From the NCBI GenBank assembly GCA_022575985.1, contig JAKSXM010000237.1, positions 1,072,501 through 1,136,500 on the forward strand: DNA of 64,000 bases, written 5' to 3'. The notes beneath the pieces were generated by a model. That model was not told where the DNA came from. It made no database searches and saw only the letters and a list, made by a program, of their open reading frames with translations. A program made the translations under genes and the position numbers. Numbering within the stretch: the first letter of the stretch is position 1; each line of letters opens with the position of its first letter. Below are positions 1-12,439 of this stretch, one piece after another. Source of the stretch: Anagrus nilaparvatae (Eukaryota > Arthropoda > Insecta > Hymenoptera > Mymaridae).

Positions 1-165
1 TTGTTAATTGGCATAGATTAAAGAAAGTATAAATTTGACTACTGAATTTCTCACATATTTTGCTACATTTAATTGCGCATCGAATATTCCTATTTCCTAA
101 CCCTTTCTATATTATAATTATTATTAGTATAGCTTTCGTATTTAGATTATTAGAATTATAAATTT

Positions 166-212
<47 letters not shown>

Positions 213-830
213 CAATGAAATAAAACCTAAGTACTAGACCAGTACTGTAGGTTTTTAATTATAATTAATTAAATAAACTGTAACGTCGAGTTATTAAATC
301 GCGTAAGCGTCGCGTAATCTTCGCGTAATTTCAATCTTGTTATTTTAGCTTTAAGTTATAAAATATATTAGTCCTCAGACTAAATTTCCATTTTTAATTA
401 ATAAAACTTTATGCTGGTGAGCGACACTAAAATAATAAATTGTTTAATTATCTTGTATTCTATAATTTACCTTACCTAATTTCGAAATTAAGCTACTATA
501 TGGGTAAGTCTACTTGATTTGTACTGTATTAAAATATTAAAATATTACCGTTAATTATCTTAATTATTTATTTAGTATTGATTCCCAGAACCTCCCGGTA
601 TAGTATTTTGAGAATATATTTGGGTTGCATTCTCATTATAAGGACCCCATTTGAAACCTGTTATAAAAAAGGAGTCCTTGAATATTTTTAATAAATTGAT
701 GCTTTATTTTTTATAACAAATCTCATGTCTCTAATTTTATTTATTTTTATATTTTATAATTATTTTAGAGGATTTTACACATTATAAGATATAAAAAAAT
801 TATGTTTTTTTTTTGTAGACTTTCAACTCT
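1..830. other. A+T-rich intergenic DNA
   Basis: I see no coding signal here. The stretch is A+T-rich single-copy-looking DNA, broken only by the TC microsatellite listed separately. Confidence 0.6.
168..209. repeat. (TC)n microsatellite
   Basis: An uninterrupted TC dinucleotide run of about 40 bases, ending in TT. Confidence 0.95.
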
Positions 831-866
831 GCCAGGCAGAATGACATGATCCGTTCGCTCGAGTAA

Positions 867-1020
867 GATTTCCAGATACCAGGGTACCTGCAAAACGTAC
901 TGAAGGACTACCTACGGGACCGTAGTTTGTTCTACGATACGTTTGGTGACAGGAAGGCAGCTAATGACGTGCCTCCTAGCACCCGTCCGTGCTATGTACC
1001 TTGGGCTAGAACCCTTCTCA
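867..1020 (+). pseudogene. LINE reverse transcriptase fragment (R1/I-like)
   Basis: One frame starting at 867, just after a TAA, reads DFQIPGYLQNVLKDYLRDRS and continues LFYDTFGDRKA. This matches the stretch that precedes the GVPQGS block in R1/I/LOA-type LINE reverse transcriptases: a 'pGYL...DYL.dR.l.YdT' pattern. The GVPQGS block itself is scrambled downstream, probably by small indels. The segment is clearly richer in G+C than its surroundings, as expected of former coding DNA. No start, catalytic YADD motif or tail is seen, so it is a short relic. The family call rests on pattern memory only. Confidence 0.5.
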
Positions 1021-1030
1021 TCCCTCAAAA

Positions 1031-1683
1031 TAAAATTTCTTTTGTCCTGGGTGGCTCAATTTTATGATAGAACAACGAAATACTCGAAGGAATTGTGATG
1101 TATTGTGGTTCACTGATGTAATGTTCTATTAGTTTAACATTTTTTATTAAAATTTACATTATACTTTATAATTATTTCTACAGTTTATAATAAATTAAAA
1201 AATTAATATTTAAAACTGTCTTAAAAATTTTTATCACAGAACAGTTTCAATAAATCGACCGCTTTCTTAAAATCAATTAAGAAATTTGTAGAAGATTTTA
1301 TAATAAAAAGAGAAAAATATTGTATTTCTTATTACCGTATTTTTTAATATATTTAATTATAATTATAAATATACAAAATTTGATTTATAACAAAGTATTT
1401 TAAAAGTAAAAATCAGCGTGACATATCAAAATGAGAATAAAACGAGGAATAGATTCTGATCATACATCAGTTATTTTACTTTAAATGAAAAGCACCTAAT
1501 ACTTTGCATAGAAGAACTTTCCCTTGAGCTCTTCTGACTAATTTCAACATGGAATATGTTCATTGAATCATTGGATGGGGTATTAAAAGTGCGGCAAAGC
1601 AGGGGGAATAAAATGGACATAAAATATTTTCGATTTAGGGACTTTATAATTTAAAATGGAAGTAAGGGCTGATAAAGCTCTGA
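1031..1683. other. A+T-rich intergenic DNA
   Basis: No gene, array or inverted repeat could be supported here. Confidence 0.5.
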
Positions 1684-2078
1684 TAAAAACGCATGATTCG
1701 GATGAGGCTTAATCCGAATTAGGCGGCACCGGCGACGGATTATTTAAAAAATTTTGTAAAAATTTTTCAAAATATACTTTAAATAATTTAAGACGAAACA
1801 AAGACTTAAGGAGGAGTAGTTTATTCATTAAGTTTTGCATTTAAAAAGAGAAAAAAATCTTTTTTTTCTTTTATTTTTTCTTTTGGTAGGCGCTACCATT
1901 GCTATAGTTATTTAAAGATATTTTAAATTTAATAACAAAAGAAAGATTGAATTTATTTAATTAATGTAACTTTTAAGCATTAATATTCATTAATATATGT
2001 ACTCCGCTTAATCTGAATTTTTCATAATCCGGTTCGGTCTTCGCCCCAATTAATTCGGACTAACGAGCGCCTACTGTA
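1684..2078. mobile_element. Possible pogo/Tc1-type MITE remnant
   Basis: The right edge, read on the minus strand, begins ACAGTAGGCGCTCGTTAGTC and then has a CCGAATTA block. This is the style of pogo-like terminal repeats (CAGTAGNCNCTCGTTA). An inverted, degraded CCGAATTAGGCGG block lies near 1710. The left terminus is not recognisable, so this may be half an element. Confidence 0.3.
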
Positions 2079-2079
2079 C

Positions 2080-3360
2080 TATTTCATCACATTTATTTCA
2101 TTTACAGAGTAAATTAGAATTTATAATTTGATTTTTTTAAAGTTTGGGTTAACGTAATAATAAGTGTTGTTTTTGAAAAAATTTTAACATGTAGCCGTCA
2201 ACTTGAATTTATTAGAATTTTTATTATAATTTTTTTATTTACTAATTATACGAAGATATTTGTTCTTATTGTCTTTGTTTTCTATAGGTGAGGAAAATTT
2301 TATTCTAGGTACCCAGAAGCCAGTGATTGGGTTAAACTAATATTGTTATTTTCAGTATCCTTTTTATCAATGTTTATTAAAATATTTGTCCTTAAAATAA
2401 CAGAAATATTAATTGCATCATTTGATTTTGGAATAGAGCCAGTATGCAAAAACGTAGATTTCTTACTGATGTGGAAGAAATACTAAACTTATTGTTTTTT
2501 TTTTATTTATATTTTTCGAAAATATACTTTATTTTTTTTTTTAAATTGATACTAAAACGAATTTTAAAAAAAATCGTCACTTCCATTTTTTTCTTCTTGA
2601 CATTAAATCTTGAAAGTTGACTATGTTTGCTAAAAATTGTTTAATATATCATATAACATATTTAAAGGAAAATACAGTAGTTAAGAACGAAATATTTAGG
2701 CGATTACTAAAATCTCTAAGGATTTTGGCATATGTTCAAAAATCTTATTATTTCACCATCTTCATTTTTAAAAACGTCAATTTCAATAAATTTTTTTTCT
2801 CTATCATCAAATTTTGTTAGAGGTTCTTGAAAATACCCTTTTTTTGTTGCTTTTATGCTTTATTTTTTCAAGAACAGAGTCAACTAAATATTATTTATAT
2901 TTTCCATCCATATAAATTTTTTTTGGGGAAACAATTACATCATCTAAATCCATAAAGGGATCTTTATAATCATCTCTATGAATCCATGTTATATGAACTT
3001 TACTGTCTTTCCAGGTCTTTATTTACTGTTTTCTTTTAATATATTTAGCATTCTGAAAAAGTATAGCAAATAAAGAAAAAAAATTTAATAATAAAATTTT
3101 TTAATAAAAAACAAAAATAAATAATAATAAAATTTAATAATAAAATTTTTTTTGGAAAACAGTTTCTTACTTTTCTTATAAATCCAGTTTTCAAATTTGA
3201 AAGTTTTTTATTTTTTTTTTAAATCTCATATCATATCTTTATATCTAAAAGTTTTCGCATTTTTAACTGCAGTTTCTCCAAAAAAATTTCCATCTAAATT
3301 AAAATCGATGTAATTAATATTTTATTCAATTTCCAGTTTCTTTAATAATAATTTTTTTTT
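2080..3360. other. A+T-rich DNA, no gene seen
   Basis: Poly-A/poly-T-rich sequence. The open frame at 2617-2820 has no family resemblance and a composition like its surroundings, so it is not called. Confidence 0.5.
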
Positions 3361-3479
3361 TTTTGAAAAGAATGCCCCATACATTAAAATTTTTAACAAT
3401 AATAATCATGTTAAGGCCCAATTCTCAAAAATTTTTAAAAATTTTAGATTTTTTTAAAATTTTTTTATTTTATTTAAAA

Positions 3480-5785
3480 ATTATAATTGGGTCAATATTT
3501 GTGAAGTGTATACAGTTTGGATTTTCGAGTCTCAGAATCTACTCCAAAGTATGTTTGGTCGAAAGCATATATAAAAAAAATAATTTTCCCCAATTTTTAG
3601 CTTTTTAGATCCAATCCTCTATTTTTTACAGCGATTTTTGTTTTTTTCAATTTTTTGAAATTTTTAATTTTTGAGAAATTTATGTTCATTAATTTTTCTC
3701 GCAACCGCGCACTTTACAATAAAATTTTTTTTCCTTATGGTACCCTATAGGAAATTTCCCGTAGAATTCGATTCTGGGGCCCAAATTTTTTTTTGAACTG
3801 CGCATGCGCGAGAAAATCAACATTCTTGCTTTGCCTTTTCTAGCTTATATGCCTCAGCTGCAGACAGCTCAATTTTCATCCTGTTGGTCTCAAATTGTAG
3901 GTTTTTTCATATACTTTCAGAATATGAAATCATTTTTTTGGGTAAATTTATTTTAAAAGGAATAAAATTGAAAAATAGCGATTTTTAAAAAATCATTTTT
4001 CACAAATTTTGAATTTTCCGCCAAGTCACGTGACCAAATGAAAATCTGACTGAAAATTCATATTCAGCGGAAAATTTTACATAAGGATACCAATTTTCGT
4101 CTTATTTCATTAAATAGTTTCTAAGATATCCCATTTTAAAGATAAAGATTAAAATTGACTTTTTTTAAAAAACCCTAAAAATGGGACTCTGACTTTAATT
4201 ATCATATCTGTTAAACAAATAATTATAAAAAGACGAGTAAACATTTTTTGGAAACTAAGGGCTTGTAAAAAATTTTTGAGGCCTATAGAACTCGTTTCTT
4301 TTAAAAATTAGAATTTTGGCAGCAATTTCAAAATTGGTCATTTTGGGGTAAGAATAGGCATTTGGTTTATTGACTATCGGCATGAGAGATTTAGCGACAA
4401 ATGATTGCAGTGTGCGGTAACTGAATGGTGACACTTATACTAAAAAAATGAGACCAATTGGAAGTATTTTGGTTAACTGGCACGTTTGCAGCTTTGTATT
4501 AAAGATTATGAAAAAAATCCTATTTTATAACATTGTTGTATTTTGTAGCTATTCTATCTTATTTTCAATTTTCCGAATTTTCTAGTTACCTATTGAAAAT
4601 TTTGACGAAATTTTCCGTTTCCTCGAGAATTTTTACAAAAGAACCCCTTTTTGGAAAAGTTTTGGATGTTTCCGTAACGCTATAGAAATAAAAGAAATAG
4701 CAAAATACTAAATAACTACAAAATACCACAATGTTATCAAATAGGATTTTTTCGTAATCTTTAATACTAAGCTGCAAACGTGCCAGTTAACCTAAATACT
4801 TCCAATTGGTCTCATTTTTTTGGTATAAGTGTCACCATTCAGTTACCGTACACTGCAATTATTTGTCGCTAAATCTCTCATGCCGATAGTCAATAAACCA
4901 AATGCCTATTCTTACCCCAAAATGACCAATTTTGAAATTGCTGCCAAAATTCTAATTTTTAAAAGAAACGAGTTCTATAGGCCTCAAAAATTTTTTACAA
5001 GCCCTTAGTTTCCAAAAAATTTTTACTCGTCTTTTTATAATTATTTGTTTAACAGATATGATAATCAAAGTCAGAGTCCCATTTTTAGGGTTTTTTAAAA
5101 AAAGTCAATTTTAATCTTTATCTTTAAAATGGGATATCTTAGAAACTATTTAATGAAATAAGACGAAAATTGGTATCCTTATGTAAAATTTTTCGCTGAA
5201 TCCGAATTTTCAGTCAGATTTTCATTTGGTCACGTGACTTGGCAGAAAATTCAAAATTTGTGAAAAATGATTTTTTAAAAATCGCTATTTTTCAATTTTA
5301 TTCCTTTTAAAATAAATTTACCCAAAAAAATGATTTCATGTTCTGAAAGTATATGAAAAAACCTACAATTTGAGACCAACAGGATGAAAATTGAGCTGTC
5401 TGCAGCTGAGGCATATAAGCTAGAAAAGGCAAAGCAATAATGATGATTTTCTCGCGCATGCGCAGTTCAAAAAAAAATTTGGACCCCAGAATCGAATTCT
5501 ACGGGAAATTTCCTACGGGGTACTATAAGGAAAAAAAATTTTATTGTAAAGTGCGCAATTGCGAGAAAAATTAATGAACATAAATTTCTCAAAAATTAAA
5601 AATTTCAAAAAATTGAAAAAAACAAAAATCGCTGTAAAAAAAGAGGATTGGATCTAAAAATCTAAAAATTGGGGAAAATTATTTTTTTTATATATGCTTT
5701 CGACCAAACATACTTTGGAGTAGATTTCGAGACCCACCCATGCAAAGTCATATACAGTTCACAAATATTGACCCATTTAAGAATA
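3480..5785. mobile_element. Long palindromic (foldback) element, about 1.08-kb arms
   Basis: The left arm (about 3480-4555) is repeated in reverse complement as the right arm (about 4700-5785). For example GGTTAACTGGCACGTTTGCA at 4471 pairs with its complement ending at 4792, and CCAAAG at 3544 pairs with CTTTGG at 5713. Coordinate sums stay at 9262-9263 across the arm, so there are almost no net indels. The spacer is about 145 bp. The arms contain CGCATGCGC and GTCACGTGACTTGGC-type motifs. Related arms occur at 23.5, 32.3, 42.7 and 60.4 kb, so this is a dispersed family. No transposase is present. Open frames inside it (for example 3363-3608 and 5662-5925) are mirror images of non-coding arm sequence. 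Confidence 0.88.
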
Positions 5786-7148
5786 TGTAAAAAAAAATTT
5801 TGAAATAAAATTCCAACGCGTTTAGGAGATATTAAAGTTTTTGCAAAGGTATTAATATACGTAAGTATACTAAAAAAAACTTTAAACGCGTTTTTCTCGA
5901 AATGCCTTTTCTGAATCTCTTTCAAAAAGTATACATCAGATTTACCAATTTTTTTTTTATTTTGTTAAATAATTAAATACGCAGGGATTAAACCGACAAT
6001 ATAAAAAAAAAAACGATTTTTTTGGCATTTTATTTAGTTTATAAGGTCCAAAATAACGGTTTTTTTTCATTTCGCTGGCATTTTTTTATTTTTCAAAAAA
6101 ATTTTTTTTTTGTTGGTTTAAATCCTTGGAAAACCAATTCTAAAAAAAAACTTTTTTGGTTTTTTTATTTTTGGCAACCTGGAGTCGAGATATCGTGCAA
6201 GCCGCAAAAAACTACCTTAACTTTGGCGAGCTATATCTCTAATGATAATTATTGTACATGCAAAAAATAAAAAAATTTAAAAAAAAGATAATATAAGTAT
6301 TATATAATTATGTAAAAAAATAATTTTTTGGCCAACTAATGAAATAAAATAAATACACGCATTTTAAAAAGCCACCTTTTTTTTCAAAAATGAGAATCGG
6401 GCCTTAGATATTTTTCTGAGTTAAAATAAAAAGTTTACTTAAAACTTTATATTTAAAACAAGTTGGAGATGGCTATTTTGAAAAATAATGCTCCATATAA
6501 TATTATATTTATTTCAGAATATTCATGTGAAATATTTTTCTGCATTAAGTAGGGTAAGTTTACTAGAAGTGCACGGTTAACTTTGAATTAACTTTAAATT
6601 TACTAAATAAACTTTTTTGACTAAGTAATGCATTCAGTTTATTGTTTATACCTAAAACACTTCTGAGAGCATGGTTTTGTTTTCAATGTATTTAAAAGAA
6701 TTACATTTTGATTACATTCTTAATTTAAATTTAATTTAAAAAATACTTAAATTAAGTATTAATTGTACGCATATATTGAATATATCAGGTTATATAATCT
6801 TGCAAAAATTTATAATACACTTTTATTAAAAAATTGATACAATAATCTGTTAATAATTTATGTTTATTATTAAGCAAAAAACTATTTTAAATAGCTATTA
6901 AAAAATTACCATGTTTTATTTACTTTTACTTCATTTTATAACAAATTAATTAATTTACATCAAATTTTTTACTTTAGTTATTAATTATTATAAATTTTAA
7001 ACATGTTATAAAATCTCTATCGTGATCAGCAAAAGTTTTGAGAACTAAGACGAAAAAATTGTTCTCAACGCTCCCGCGAGATGGCGGCTCATACACGCTA
7101 AGTTAATAATTCTTCGAGATCGTTAACTTTTATGATATGGAATTATGA
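5786..7148. other. A+T-rich repeat-like DNA
   Basis: Homopolymer-rich. A G+C-richer patch at 6176-6250 contains GTCGAGATATC and GCGAGCTATATC blocks. Near 6565 a short run of TTAACTTT units follows GCACGG. No coding sequence could be supported. Confidence 0.4.
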
Positions 7149-7600
7149 ATATATTTTTTCCTAAAAGAGATAGAACGTGGAATTTTTCAGATACAATTTT
7201 AATTATTGATTAGAAACAGAAAAACTGTAAATGGTTTTCTTATTCTCATTAGTTTGATTTTTCACCATCTGAGATAGTAACTTAAAAAAAATTTGTTTGC
7301 TCGAACTAACTTAATTGATTTAAAATCATCAATATCTTTTTTCCTAAAAGAGATAGAACATTCAAACTTTCAGATATAGTTCTAATCAATGAGTACAAGC
7401 AGAGACACTACAAATAATTTCCTTGTGATTACTAGTTGAATTTTTTACTCTCTAAGATAGTCACTTCAAAAACATTTCTTTGCTACCGTTGATTTGAAAG
7501 ATGCATCGATGAATGTATTTTTTTCTTCTGGCAGAGGTAGAGAATTAATTTAATTTTAGTCTTCATCATTGACTAAGATTAGATAAATATCTACTTTTAA
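7149..7600. repeat. About 182-bp tandem repeat, 2.5 copies
   Basis: CCTAAAAGAGATAGAAC occurs at 7160 and 7343, and a diverged copy (CTTCTGGCAGAGGTAGAGAA) starts near 7525. Between them the units share TTTCAGATA, AATNATTGA and an ATCTGAGATAG / CTCTAAGATAG block. The copies are clearly diverged. Confidence 0.75.
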
Positions 7601-7639
7601 AAGTTTATAATAATTTTTTTTATGACATGTTTGTTCAAA

Positions 7640-7845
7640 TATTTTTATCAGATTTGCTGTTTAATATTCTATATGTGTATCCAGTGAAACTTTAGTGGAC
7701 TTTTCTATAAATTTATTAGAAGTTAATTCTAAATAGTTTAGAAATTATTCTATTTTTATTTATTCTAGTTTATTCTATTTTTGTTGCGTAATTTTTTTTC
7801 TCTCAACTTTGTATGTTTTGATAAATAAAATAAATAAAATACAAA
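7640..7845 (+). mobile_element. Probable LINE 3' end with (AAATAAAT) tail
   Basis: An A+T-rich stretch ends in GTATGTTTTG followed by an ATAAATAAAATAAATAAAAT tail at about 7822-7842. This is the usual 3' signature of jockey/CR1-group elements in insects. No coding sequence is left upstream. Confidence 0.4.
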
Positions 7846-8027
7846 AAAAGCACCACTTCCTGAGAATCTCAAGTCGATCCTCTCCAGAGCAGATTTCGTT
7901 GAATATTCATCCCCCCCCCCTTTGTAAATTTATATTTAATTATTATTTTTATGCAAAATTTTTAAAAAGAGTCTATAATAACTAACTTCTTTTAAATTAC
8001 GTACTCAAATTTAAAGAAATACTTAAT

Positions 8028-8756
8028 TTTCAGCAGTATTGGCTTTTAATTACTTTGAAAGGATATTAAACTTAGCAATACGGTTTATTTTTGGAGTGGG
8101 AAGATATGAGCAAGTTTCAATAACTTCATTAAGGAATAAATTGAATTGGTTAACTGCTAGTACACGTAGAAAATACTTTAAATTAGTGTTTGTACATAGT
8201 TTGATATCCTCTCGAAGACCTCCATATCTCTCATCACAATTCAAAGTTCCTGATGATACAATTACCTGATACTTCTTTATCCGAATTCCTACCACTTACT
8301 TTTTCCCTGACCAGTTCATATCAAACAGACTTCTATAGAAACTCATTCTTTATAAGAGCCATTAACGAATGGAATACTTTACCTTTTACTTTAAAAGCTT
8401 ATACATGCTTAGAAACGTTTAAAACCAATTTGATGAAATATCTCTTGTGTATACACAAAACTCCAATATCTGTCCTTCAATCGGTTTAAAATTCTTACAT
8501 ATTAAAATAGATTATTTTAGTTAAATTTTATATTTTACAATTATATATTATATATGAAATTCTTTTTTTTGTTATGAAAATTATATTGTAAAGCTACTAC
8601 TTAAATAGAAATATTTTTTTGTTCTTATTATATTATTTTATTAAAATTGTTATAAAAATTATTATATTATGTATTATGTACTTTTCTAAAATTGTATTCA
8701 AATGCGCATTGGCATTGCTTGCGCAAAATTTTTTCTAAAATAAATAAATAAAATAC
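8028..8756 (+). pseudogene. 5'-truncated LINE remnant, RT C-terminal region
   Basis: The frame at 8028-8269 contains LNLAIRFIFGVGRYEQVSIT, then LNWLTASTRRKYFKLVFVH and SSRRPPYLSSQF. After a frameshift near 8250 the adjacent frame (8253-8489) continues with TDFYRNSFFIRAINEWNTLP. Together these are the conserved tail of a jockey-group ORF2 after the RT domain: 'FIFG...R..L.WL..R.R..Yf ... YRnSf...a...WN.LP'. A 3' untranslated region of about 260 bp ends in an AAATAAATAAATAAAA tail at 8739-8754. RT, endonuclease and ORF1 are absent, so this is a dead 5'-truncated copy. It is distinct from the 25-31 kb element. Confidence 0.8.
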
Positions 8757-9285
8757 CATGCATCTAGTATGCATTTATGCAGATAAAAAATATTTTTTAT
8801 AAGCTCTAAATATTTTTATGTAATTTCGGGTAAAAGAAAATTTTTTCAGATTATTATTTAATAAATAATAGTTTTCAAAAAAAATTTAAAAAGAAAAGAA
8901 AAAAAGAAACATTTTTTCCAAAATGTTTAGGATATAACAATCATAAATAGTATTATTAAAATAATTAAATAAATTGAATAAATATGCTTTATGTAAGACA
9001 ATAATTAACAAATAAGGTAATAAATACAAATCACATTATTGTTCATACACGTTTATGCCCTTCAGAAAACTTTTTGAATAACTCTTATGCGAATTTCAAT
9101 TTATTTTTGTCAATGTTGACAATATGATAACAAAATTTTTATTCATAAAAAAATTTTTTTCAACCTTGGAAATCTCTAGGTTATGTAGAAAGTTCCTTTT
9201 TTTTTGTTTTTTTTTATCCTTCCATTTTCATCCCAAAAGTTTCTAGGAGACAACAGAAATTTTTTTAAATCAATAATTTATAATT
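8757..9285. other. A+T-rich intergenic DNA
   Basis: Nothing recognised. Confidence 0.5.
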
Positions 9286-9360
9286 TATAACCTATGGTTA
9301 TAACCACATGGTTTATCATTATAGTTAAATATGGTTTAACCACATGTTTTATCGTTTTTC
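9286..9360. repeat. Cluster of GGTTATAACC-type palindromes
   Basis: ATGGTTATAACCACATGG, then ATGGTTTAACCACATG, within 65 bp. The units are self-complementary or nearly so. Confidence 0.55.
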
Positions 9361-9461
9361 CTATGCGAAAGGATTATGGTAAACATATTTAAACCTCCGT
9401 AGCTTAATTTTTAACATGTATTTGCAAAATAAGGTAATTTCAATTTATTTTATTCAGTAAG

Positions 9462-9525
9462 TTAACTCCTTAAATCAGAGAGTTATATCCCTAAATCAGA
9501 CTGTTAAATTCCTAAACCAGAGATT
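9462..9525. repeat. About 24-bp tandem repeat, 3 copies
   Basis: Three diverged copies of GTTA-x-TCCCTAAATCAGA. Confidence 0.6.
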
Positions 9526-10919
9526 GACATACGTGGTTATTTTTGTTATAGTAGCGTTGTAAAAATATCAGCAAAAAGCTTAAGTACTTGTTTTGATATA
9601 GATATACAATTGTTTTTAAAAAATAATTGAAGAATGAAAAAAAGAAAAAAACAAATTGAAAATAAAAAAAGTATTTAATTTCATTCAATATTTTATTCTC
9701 AACAAATGCATACATAGGAACCGTATACGTATTGGAGTCGTTTTTTCTGAACTCTAATTGTAAAAATAAATTTCTAAAATTAAGGTAAAGCTTAAGTTCT
9801 TAGCTTCATCCAAATTGTTCTAATTTTTGTAATTAACTAGGTATACTGCAACTGTAGTTCTTTTAGTTGTTAGTGGCAAGCAAAAAGTTTTAACCTATAA
9901 ATTTCTGTATGATACTGGAAACCTGTATCTGTCTTAAAATTTGCTTTTTCTAGTTTTAATGAGCAAATAGAACTAGGAAAAACAAATTGTAAAGCACCAG
10001 CATATAAGTTTCCTGATTTGACTCCTAAATTTTAATATTAGGTGAAGCTCGCTTTAATTCTTCGAATAACTGGTAATGCGAATTTTGAGTATCAAATCAT
10101 GTAATTCTGAATCAAAGTTATTTCTTAGCAATTTCTAATTCATTATTAATACCATGTTTTCTAATAAAACAAGTTTCATATTTTATACAACTCCTTAGTA
10201 CTTATAAAAATGTTTAAAATAAAAATTTATTAAAAAGTAATAAATATTTTAGTTAACAATATAAAAATTTGTTTCTATTCACTTTTTTATGCTTACATTA
10301 ATTTATTAACTTATAGTTTTTTTTTATGAAAAATAATTTAAAAACAATTGAACTTCGAGATAAAAAACTCGATTAATCGGGGAGAAATATAATAATAAAG
10401 TCAAAAATATATTTTTGGATTTTTTCGTTTTTTATATTTTTATTTTTCAAGATTTTTCTTTGTCCGTATGGTAAATGCCAAGTTTAAAGTATCCAGAGTA
10501 ACGTGTTTTTTTGTTCCAGATAAACCTGGTCAGATGATCCATTTGGACAAATTTTTATATATTTTTTTCCTTCATCACTTTGACGCCATCTTTGAAGTGC
10601 TTATTCAATGTCAAAAAAAAAATAATAAAAATTTAATGTAGAATACTGTATAAAAATAATAAAAAAAAATTGTGTTATTACATCCAGTAGTTTTTTTTAA
10701 ATCCCTAAAGTTTTCCTTGAAATTTAAGCATTTAAAAGCGACCCCCCCCCCCCCTTAAATTGTTTTTGTTAACTTGAAAATTTATTTTTACCTTCTAAGT
10801 CTTATTTTAATTCAAAGTTAAACTTTTAATGGAAATATCAACTGTCATTGTTAAGTTTAATCAAGTTCTAAATTTAATTATTCTATAAGCCAAATAATAT
10901 AAAAAAATTATTTTAAAAA
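9526..10919. other. A+T-rich intergenic DNA
   Basis: No coding signal. A C-run of 13 lies at 10742-10754. Confidence 0.5.
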
Positions 10920-12439
10920 GAAAAAAATTCCTAAGTGGATTTTTGCTTAAATTTAGCAGTAAATAATGCTTTTTTGCAAAAACTGCATAAAAGAAAAAAA
11001 AAATCATTTTTGAATCCCGAAAAATGGTAATAAATGTAAAAATAAAATTTTCAAGAATTCATTTTATTTCGTTTTTTCTTATATTAGGAAAAATATGCAA
11101 AAAAATCATTTGCGATAGTTTTCTCTTTGAAATTTAGAATAATTTGGTCACAATTTTTTATAATTTTAATCCGGCAAAGATATTTTAAGTCTAAAAATAA
11201 AAAAAAAATGGATACGTTAGAATCATGTTTTTATAATTTTTCTTTATAATAATTAGCGATTTTGTAAAATACCCTGCCAACTAGCTGGCACTGAGGTTCC
11301 TCAAACAATGGTCTTTAAACTTCAATATGCAATAAATATTATTGATTACAACCATGCAATTATACATACATTTTTCTTTTTTACTAGGTAAAGTAGACCA
11401 TTAAGATCATTTTGTTATTAAGGTGTTTTTTCAGTAATTATTTATGATGACAGAAATGAATGAAACTTATAAAATAAAAAGATAAAGTCTTTAAGAAATG
11501 AAATAAACTTTCTTTTTTAACTTTGGTTGCCTAATTATTAATTAATCAAGAAAAAGGTGTAGGTAGTTTAACATTGCGCTTATGGAAAATCATCTTTGGA
11601 GCTTGTGAAAAGTATGATTGCGATGACACAGATTATTGAAACTTAAATAATATGGTAAATAAAAGCTCAAAGATTATATTTCCAATTTGTTTTTCTTGTT
11701 TCATTGCCTAATTATTATATAATTAAATAAAAAGTATGTAAATAACCTAATATTATACTAATACATATACGATTTTACATATGTATGTAGCGTCGATAAT
11801 TCAGAAATCGAAAAAAATACATACAAAATGGCGGATATATTGAAGAAACACCTTAAAGTAAAAATTCTAGCGTCCATGGATTGATCGCGCCGGCGTTAAT
11901 GGATTTTAAATCATTTTTGCATAATTAAAAAGAGATAAATATAAAAAAAGCTAATTTTATTATTTTTTTGTAAAATTTTATTAGAATATATAATTATCCC
12001 TTAATAAAATTTGCTCGTAAAGGCTGTTATTATTTCAAAAAATTTTATCCCTTAATAATTAAAATATTGAACATGATTGAACATGATTTTTTTGTTTTGT
12101 CAAAGAAATGGTTGGCAACTTAATTTTAAAATGGTAGGCATCTTAATTTTAAAATGCAAACATAACCATTTAATATTTTTAGGCTGTTTATTATTGTTTA
12201 TAATTTCATTAACCTGCATACATAAATAAACATAGCAACGAACAAAATAATCCGAGGAAGTCAAAAAGAGGCAAGATTTCCATCATTCTTTCTTGTGTGT
12301 TTTAATTTATATCATATAAAAAAAAATTGTGATCGGATACAAAAAATTACTATAAACTAAATTTATAAAATTTGTACTCTCATTAAAATAAATTAGACAT
12401 GTCCAATACGAAAAATAAATTTGATGTTTTATGTATTTT

